Part shown: in pieces, positions 59,561 to 64,000 of the stretch
Numbering within the stretch: the first letter of the stretch is position 1
How the letters are laid out: the number at the start of each line of letters is the position of its first letter
Position numbers and translations under genes: made by a program
Notes under the pieces: model-generated
Told to the model about the DNA's origin: nothing
The model's input: the letters and a program-made list of their open reading frames with translations, nothing else
Databases searched by the model: none
Source of the DNA: Oscillospiraceae bacterium
GTDB lineage: Bacteria > Bacillota > Clostridia > Oscillospirales > Acutalibacteraceae
Assembly (NCBI GenBank): GCA_015066625.1
Contig: SVOC01000001.1
Span: forward strand, 1-64,000
Direction of reading: 5' to 3'
DNA length: 64,000 nt

Positions 59561-61507
59561 ATGATTAATGTAACACTTAAAGGCGGTGTCGTTAAGGAGT
59601 TCGAAAACGGCACAACCGCTATGGATGTTTGCAAAAGCCTTGGCATGGGTCTTTACAAAGCCGCTTGTGCATGTAAAATTGACGGTGTTGTATGCGACCT
59701 GAGAACCGCTCTTGATAAGGACTGCCAGCTTGAAATTCTCACATTCGACGATGCAGACGGCAAGTGGGCACTCCGCCATACAGCATCGCACATTCTTGCT
59801 CAGGCAGTTAAAAGACTTTACCCCGATGCAAAGCTTGCAATCGGCCCCGCTATCGATAACGGCTTTTATTACGATTTTGATGTTGACGTACCCTTCACTC
59901 CCGAAGTGCTTGAAAAGATTGAAGCTGAGATGAAGAAAATCGTCAAGGAAGGTCTTCCTCTTGAAAAATATGAGCTTGACCCCGAAGATGCAATAAAAAT
60001 GATGGAAGAGAGAGGCGAAACCTTTAAGGTTGAGCTTATCAAAGAACATTCCGATAAGGGCGAAAAGATTTCATTCTACAAGCAGGGCGAGTTTGACGAG
60101 CTTTGCGCAGGTCCGCATATTCCCGATACAGGCAGAGTAAAGGCATTCAAGCTGACCTCCTGCACGGGTGCATATTGGAGAGGTGACTCAAACAACAAGA
60201 TGCTTCAGAGAGTTTACGGCACCGCTTTCACAAAGAAAGAGGATCTTGAAGCACATCTTGAAGCAATCGAAGAGGCAAAGAAGCGTGACCATAACAAAAT
60301 CGGCAGAGAGCTTGGCTATTTCACAACCGTTGAATCGATCGGTCAGGGTCTTCCCATCCTTATGCCCAAGGGTGCAAGAGTTGTTCAGCTTCTTCAGCGT
60401 TGGGTTGAAGATGTTGAGCAGGCAAACGGCTATCTTCTTACCAAAACTCCTCTTATGGCCAAGAGAGATCTCTACAGAATTTCAGGACACTGGGATCACT
60501 ACCGTGACGGTATGTTCATCCTCGGCGATCCTGACGATGAAGAAAAGGAATGCCTTGCACTCCGTCCCATGACCTGCCCCTTCCAGTATCAGGTTTATCT
60601 TAACAGTGCAAGAAGCTACCGTGACCTTCCCATGCGTCTGGGTGAAACATCAACTCTTTTCCGTAATGAAGATTCAGGCGAAATGCACGGCCTCATCCGT
60701 GTCCGCCAGTTCACAATTTCAGAGGGTCACCTTGTTATCAGACCCGACCAGCTTGAAGAAGAATTCAAGGGCTGTCTGAGCCTTTGCAAATACTTCCTCG
60801 GAACAGTAGGTATGCTCGATAAGTGCACCTTCCGTTTCTCACAGTGGGATCCCTCCAATACAGCTAAGTACGAGGGCACTCCCGAACAGTGGAATGCTGC
60901 TCAGGAGGCAATGGGTAAAATTCTTGACAACCTTGGCGTTGATTACGAAATCGGTATAGATGAAGCGGCTTTCTACGGTCCCAAGCTTGATATTCAGTAT
61001 AAGAATGTTTTCGGCAAGGAAGATACAATCGTTACCATTCAGATCGATATGCTTCTTGCAGAGAAGTTTGGTATGTATTACGTTGATACAGACGGACAGA
61101 AGAAGCTTCCCTATATCATTCACAGAACAAGCCTTGGCTGCTACGAAAGAACACTTGCATATATTCTTGAAACCTTTGCAGGTGCCCTTCCTCTCTGGCT
61201 TTCACCCGAGCAGGTAAGACTTCTTCCCATCGCAGACCGTCACCACGCTTATGCAAAGGAAGTTGCGGCAAAGCTTGAAAGCATGGGTATGAGAGTTACC
61301 GTTGACGACAGAAGCGAGAAAATCGGCTATAAAATCCGTGAAGCTCAGCTTGAAAAGCTTCCCTATATGCTTCTTGTGGGCGATAAGGAAATCGAAGACG
61401 GTGCAGTTTCCGTGCGTAAGAGAGGCGAAGGCGATATCGGAGCAAAGAGCGTTGATGAATTCATCGCATCCGCACTGGCAGACATCGCATCAAAGAAGAT
61501 CTGGTAA
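59561..61507 (+). CDS. thrS: Threonyl-tRNA synthetase
   Basis: A 648-residue class II synthetase. Order: TGS domain (MINVTLKGGVVKEFENGTTA), editing domain with the HTASHILAQAVKRLYPDA and cysteine motif DELCAGPHI, catalytic core with motif 2 (MTCPFQYQVY..YRDLPMRLGE..FRNEDSGEMHGL), and the anticodon-binding end (PEQVRLLPIADRHHAYA). ATG 59561 is preferred over 59552 for AAAGG spacing. Controlled by the T-box. Confidence 0.97.
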   Translation: MINVTLKGGVVKEFENGTTAMDVCKSLGMGLYKAACACKIDGVVCDLRTALDKDCQLEILTFDDADGKWALRHTASHILAQAVKRLYPDAKLAIGPAIDNGFYYDFDVDVPFTPEVLEKIEAEMKKIVKEGLPLEKYELDPEDAIKMMEERGETFKVELIKEHSDKGEKISFYKQGEFDELCAGPHIPDTGRVKAFKLTSCTGAYWRGDSNNKMLQRVYGTAFTKKEDLEAHLEAIEEAKKRDHNKIGRELGYFTTVESIGQGLPILMPKGARVVQLLQRWVEDVEQANGYLLTKTPLMAKRDLYRISGHWDHYRDGMFILGDPDDEEKECLALRPMTCPFQYQVYLNSARSYRDLPMRLGETSTLFRNEDSGEMHGLIRVRQFTISEGHLVIRPDQLEEEFKGCLSLCKYFLGTVGMLDKCTFRFSQWDPSNTAKYEGTPEQWNAAQEAMGKILDNLGVDYEIGIDEAAFYGPKLDIQYKNVFGKEDTIVTIQIDMLLAEKFGMYYVDTDGQKKLPYIIHRTSLGCYERTLAYILETFAGALPLWLSPEQVRLLPIADRHHAYAKEVAAKLESMGMRVTVDDRSEKIGYKIREAQLEKLPYMLLVGDKEIEDGAVSVRKRGEGDIGAKSVDEFIASALADIASKKIW

Positions 61508-61514
61508 TTTTATC

Positions 61515-61557
61515 GGCAGGTGCACACACCGTGTGTGCCTGCCATATTTTTTTGATT
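61515..61557 (+). terminator. Terminator of thrS
   Basis: GGCAGGTGCACACA and TGTGTGCCTGCC form a stem with a two-base bulge, followed by ATATTTTTTT. Confidence 0.8.
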
Positions 61558-61621
61558 TATATATGGATTTTATCGGCAGTTAGTGGTATAATTAACAAAA
61601 TAACCGACAGGAGCTTAATTT

Positions 61622-62158
61622 ATGATACTTTCAGATAAAACACTGATGAAAATGCTTGATGAAGGAACTCTGGTTGCACAGCCCATTGAGCCTGCACAGA
61701 TTCAGCCTGCAAGCATCGACATCAGACTGGGAAATACTTTCAGTATTGTTAAGGATTCTTCAACGGGAATTATAAACCTTGAAGACAAAATCGAATATGA
61801 AACCATTGAAACGGATACATATGTTTTGCTTCCCGGTCAGTTTGTGCTTGCTACCACTATGGAATATTTTGAATTGCCTGATGACCTGACAGCCTTTGTT
61901 GAGGGCAGAAGCTCTCTGGGCAGAATGGGTCTTTTTATTCAGAATGCAGGCTGGGTTGACCCCGGCTTCAAAGGCGAAATCACTCTTGAACTTTTCAATG
62001 CAAACCGCTGTGCAATTCAGCTTAAAGCAGGTCGCAGAGTGGGTCAGCTTGTTTTTGCAAAGATGGATGAAAAAGCACTCAATCCCTATAACGGCAAATA
62101 TCAGGGACAGCGCGGTGCAACGGGTTCAAGAGTTTTTCAGGATAAGGAGATAAAATGA
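61622..62158 (+). CDS. dcd: dCTP deaminase
   Basis: Deaminates dCTP to dUTP for dTMP synthesis. 178 residues: MILSDKTLMKMLDEG start, PASIDIRLGNTF, VEGRSSLGRMGLF, the catalytic NAGWVDPGFKGEITLELFN, and the C-terminal YQGQRGATGSRV. The bifunctional dCTP deaminase/dUTPase form cannot be excluded. The stop overlaps the next start by ATGA. Confidence 0.95.
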   Translation: MILSDKTLMKMLDEGTLVAQPIEPAQIQPASIDIRLGNTFSIVKDSSTGIINLEDKIEYETIETDTYVLLPGQFVLATTMEYFELPDDLTAFVEGRSSLGRMGLFIQNAGWVDPGFKGEITLELFNANRCAIQLKAGRRVGQLVFAKMDEKALNPYNGKYQGQRGATGSRVFQDKEIK

Positions 62159-62568
62159 GAAAATTTGAGCTGTTGAGAGCTTTTTCCGAAATGTTTGACT
62201 TCAAAACCGTAACGGATGAAAACGGCAATGAATATGTAATTTATGCCAATTCGGTTTTGAATGAAATCGGTTCTGAACTCAAAGATAAAACACAGTTCGA
62301 AGCAGTTGAAAATCATATTCATTTGATTGATAATGTGAAAAAATATGATTTTGATGAATTGATTGAGATTGGCAAGGTTTTAGGTGAAACACAGATGAGT
62401 GCGCTCAAATCGAAATACCCCGACAAGGAATTCTGTGTGTTTGTTACGGTTGACATTGGTGAATCAATGATAATAAGATTTCATCAGGTTTGGGAAAATG
62501 AGCCTGTTTATTATAATCCCGATGATTTTAATTCGGAAAAAACAAGAGTATTGATGTTCAGAAAATAA
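62155..62568 (+). CDS. Small unknown protein coupled to dcd
   Basis: A 137-residue soluble protein with no recognised motif: MRKFELLRAFSEMFDFKTV, TQFEAVENHIHLID, EIGKVLGETQMSALKSKYPDKEFCVFVTV and IRFHQVWENEPVYYNPDDF. The ATGA overlap with dcd shows translational coupling, but content gives no metabolic clue. It could be a small immunity-like or structural protein of alpha/beta fold; this is a guess. Confidence 0.6.
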   Translation: MRKFELLRAFSEMFDFKTVTDENGNEYVIYANSVLNEIGSELKDKTQFEAVENHIHLIDNVKKYDFDELIEIGKVLGETQMSALKSKYPDKEFCVFVTVDIGESMIIRFHQVWENEPVYYNPDDFNSEKTRVLMFRK

Positions 62569-62592
62569 ATCTTTCACGGAAGGATGATATAT

Positions 62593-63804
62593 ATGAAATA
62601 TGCAGTAGTGCTTTATGACGGCATGGCGGATTATCCCGTACCTGCACTTGACGGCAAAACCCCTATGGAGCTTGCAAAAAAGCCCAATTTTGATGCCCTT
62701 GCTCAGAAGGGCAGAGTAGGTCTTGTTAAAACCGTTGCCGACGGTCTCAAGCCCGGCAGTGACGTTGCAAACCTCAGTGTTCTCGGTTATGACCCCAAGA
62801 TTTGCTATACGGGCCGTTCACCCCTTGAAGCTGTCAGCATCGGCGTTAAAATGAAGGATACGGATGTTGCTCTCCGCTGCAATGTTGTAACCCTCAGCGA
62901 TGAGGAAAACTATGAGGATAAAACAATGATTGATTATTCCGCAGGCGATATTTCAAGCGAGGATGCGGCGGAAATTATCAAAACCGTTCAGGAGCATTTC
63001 GGCAACGATGAGTTCAGATATTATAACGGCGTCAGCTACCGTCACTGCCTTATTTGGAATAACGGAACCGTTGACCTTGGCAAAATGACTCCTCCTCACG
63101 ATATTTCGGGCAGAGTTGTGGGCGAATATCTTTCAACCGCACCCAATGCAGAAAAGCTTATAGCAATGATGAAAGAAAGCTATGAGCTTCTCAAGAACCA
63201 TCCCGTTAACAAAAAGAGGATTGCAGAGGGCAAGGCTCCTGCGAATTCAATCTGGCTCTGGGGTGAAGGCAGTAAGCCTGCACTCAGCGATTTTGAAGAA
63301 ACCTACGGAGTAAAGGGCAGTATCGTATCGGCGGTTGACCTGCTTAAAGGTATTGCAATCTGCGCAGGTATGGGCGTGCCCGAGGTTGAGGGCGCAACAG
63401 GCTACATAGACACCAATTTCGAGGGCAAGGCTCAGGCTGCCGTCAACGAATGGAAAAACGGCAAGGACCTTGTTTATATCCATATCGAAGCTCCCGATGA
63501 GTGCGGACACAGAAACGAGCCCGAAAATAAGATAAGAGCAATCGAGCTTATTGATGAGCGCGTATTGCCCATAATTCTTGATTATCTCAACGGCTGCGGT
63601 GAGGATTACAAAGTTATGATTCTTCCCGACCATCCCACACCCATTGTTACGAAAACCCACGCAAGTGACCCGGTACCCTTTATGATTTATCACAAAAACG
63701 GCGAGGTTGAGGGCGTTGATACAATAAATGAAATTACCGCAAAGGCAACAGGCGACTTTGTTGAGGTTGGCTGCGGACTTATGAAAGAATTCTTGGAGGC
63801 ATAA
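62593..63804 (+). CDS. ApgM-family phosphoglycerate mutase, possible homoserine kinase
   Basis: A 403-residue alkaline-phosphatase-fold protein of the cofactor-independent, archaeal-type PGM family: KYAVVLYDGMADYPVPALDGKTPME, GSDVANLSVLGYDP with the nucleophile-type Ser/Thr, YIHIEAPDECGHRNEPENK and MILPDHPTPIVTKTHASDP for metals. One branch (TIGR02535) was proposed as a homoserine kinase because its genes sit with threonine/methionine genes. Here an O-acetylhomoserine sulfhydrylase-like gene follows at 3 bases, which favours that branch. ATG 62593 follows GGAAGG. Confidence 0.85.
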   Translation: MKYAVVLYDGMADYPVPALDGKTPMELAKKPNFDALAQKGRVGLVKTVADGLKPGSDVANLSVLGYDPKICYTGRSPLEAVSIGVKMKDTDVALRCNVVTLSDEENYEDKTMIDYSAGDISSEDAAEIIKTVQEHFGNDEFRYYNGVSYRHCLIWNNGTVDLGKMTPPHDISGRVVGEYLSTAPNAEKLIAMMKESYELLKNHPVNKKRIAEGKAPANSIWLWGEGSKPALSDFEETYGVKGSIVSAVDLLKGIAICAGMGVPEVEGATGYIDTNFEGKAQAAVNEWKNGKDLVYIHIEAPDECGHRNEPENKIRAIELIDERVLPIILDYLNGCGEDYKVMILPDHPTPIVTKTHASDPVPFMIYHKNGEVEGVDTINEITAKATGDFVEVGCGLMKEFLEA

Positions 63805-63807
63805 AAA

Positions 63808-64000
63808 ATGAGCTATAAAATTAACACAAAATGTATTTTAAGCGGATATTCACCCAAAAACGGCGAGCCCAGACAGGTGCCTATTTCACAGAGCACAACC
63901 TTCAAATATGATTCAAGCGTTGAAATGGGCAAGCTTTTCGACCTTGAGGCATCGGGCTATTTCTACACCCGTCTTGCAAACCCCACCAACGATGCGGTTG
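63808..64000 (+). CDS. O-acetylhomoserine sulfhydrylase-like enzyme (partial)
   Basis: The first 64 residues, cut by the window end: MSYKINTKCILSGYSPKNGE, PRQVPISQSTTFKYDS, and FYTRLANPTNDAV. This is the start of the Cys/Met-metabolism PLP enzymes, closest by eye to O-acetylhomoserine aminocarboxypropyltransferase (MetY type), which makes homocysteine from O-acetylhomoserine and sulfide. TTGGAGG lies within the end of the upstream gene. The catalytic lysine lies beyond the window. Confidence 0.85.
   Translation, partial: MSYKINTKCILSGYSPKNGEPRQVPISQSTTFKYDSSVEMGKLFDLEASGYFYTRLANPTNDAV

Noticed and set aside
59233-59646. 137-codon minus-strand frame across the T-box leader
   Set aside because: It overlaps the riboswitch and the thrS start on the opposite strand and has no ribosome site.
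61622-62568. Phage-defence dCTP deaminase system
   Set aside because: The deaminase has the standard housekeeping trimeric dcd sequence and length, with no fused or sensor domain.

Overview
The window reads as chromosomal DNA of an anaerobic gut-type Clostridia bacterium, most likely Oscillospiraceae/Ruminococcaceae. This is inferred from the single-chain pyruvate:ferredoxin oxidoreductase, the Firmicutes cis-regulators (lysine riboswitch, threonyl T-box, L10 and S6:S18 leaders, L1 operators), strong TTGACA-17-TATAAT promoters with AGGAGG ribosome sites, and small Clostridia-type families (TIGR03905, DUF4830, DUF6054). No rRNA or complete tRNA gene was seen.

Bases 1-4400 are accessory. A conjugative-element CpaF/TadA ATPase gene is cut at about base 243 and runs straight into an AT-rich type II CBASS fragment: a CD-NTase lacking its extreme N-terminus, and a Cap2 (E2-E1) gene lacking its C-terminus. 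Cap2 stops inside a long hairpin. About 70 bases further on lies the isolated 3' end of a tRNA, a probable attachment site, with its terminator. Next comes an orphan methyltransferase behind a leader that encodes an 11-residue Arg-rich peptide and ends in an attenuator hairpin, then a deleted XRE regulator.

From 4400 on the content is mostly housekeeping. It includes rsmD-coaD-coiled-coil, uvrC (5' end next to a cluster of mini-hairpins), rpsF-ssb-rpsR, a UPF0210/ACT pair, galE, HD hydrolase-rsmA, a riboswitch-controlled NhaC-type (probable lysine) transporter, a secreted hydrolase, mfd, a TetR-regulated MacB-like ABC protein, zapA-U32 protease, meso-DAP dehydrogenase, rpmG-secE-nusG-rplKA and rplJL. 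An XRE regulator with a 32-bp palindromic operator then faces two paralogous secreted proteins of unknown function. After it lie an EF-G paralogue, an AI-2E/YtvI permease, homoserine dehydrogenase-aspartokinase, small conserved genes, TetR-rluA, PFOR, two exported metallophosphoesterases, a GH2 glycosidase, ttcA, ymdB-rny, T-box-thrS, dcd, an ApgM-family gene and the start of an O-acetylhomoserine sulfhydrylase-like gene.

Aspartate-family metabolism recurs: aspartokinase, homoserine dehydrogenase, DAP dehydrogenase, the lysine-riboswitch transporter, T-box thrS, and the ApgM-family protein next to homoserine sulfhydrylase. The least explained parts are the CBASS relic at the tRNA junction, the Arg-leader methyltransferase cassette, and the XRE/palindrome/secreted-paralogue locus. 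Domain calls come from reading motifs; no database search was run.
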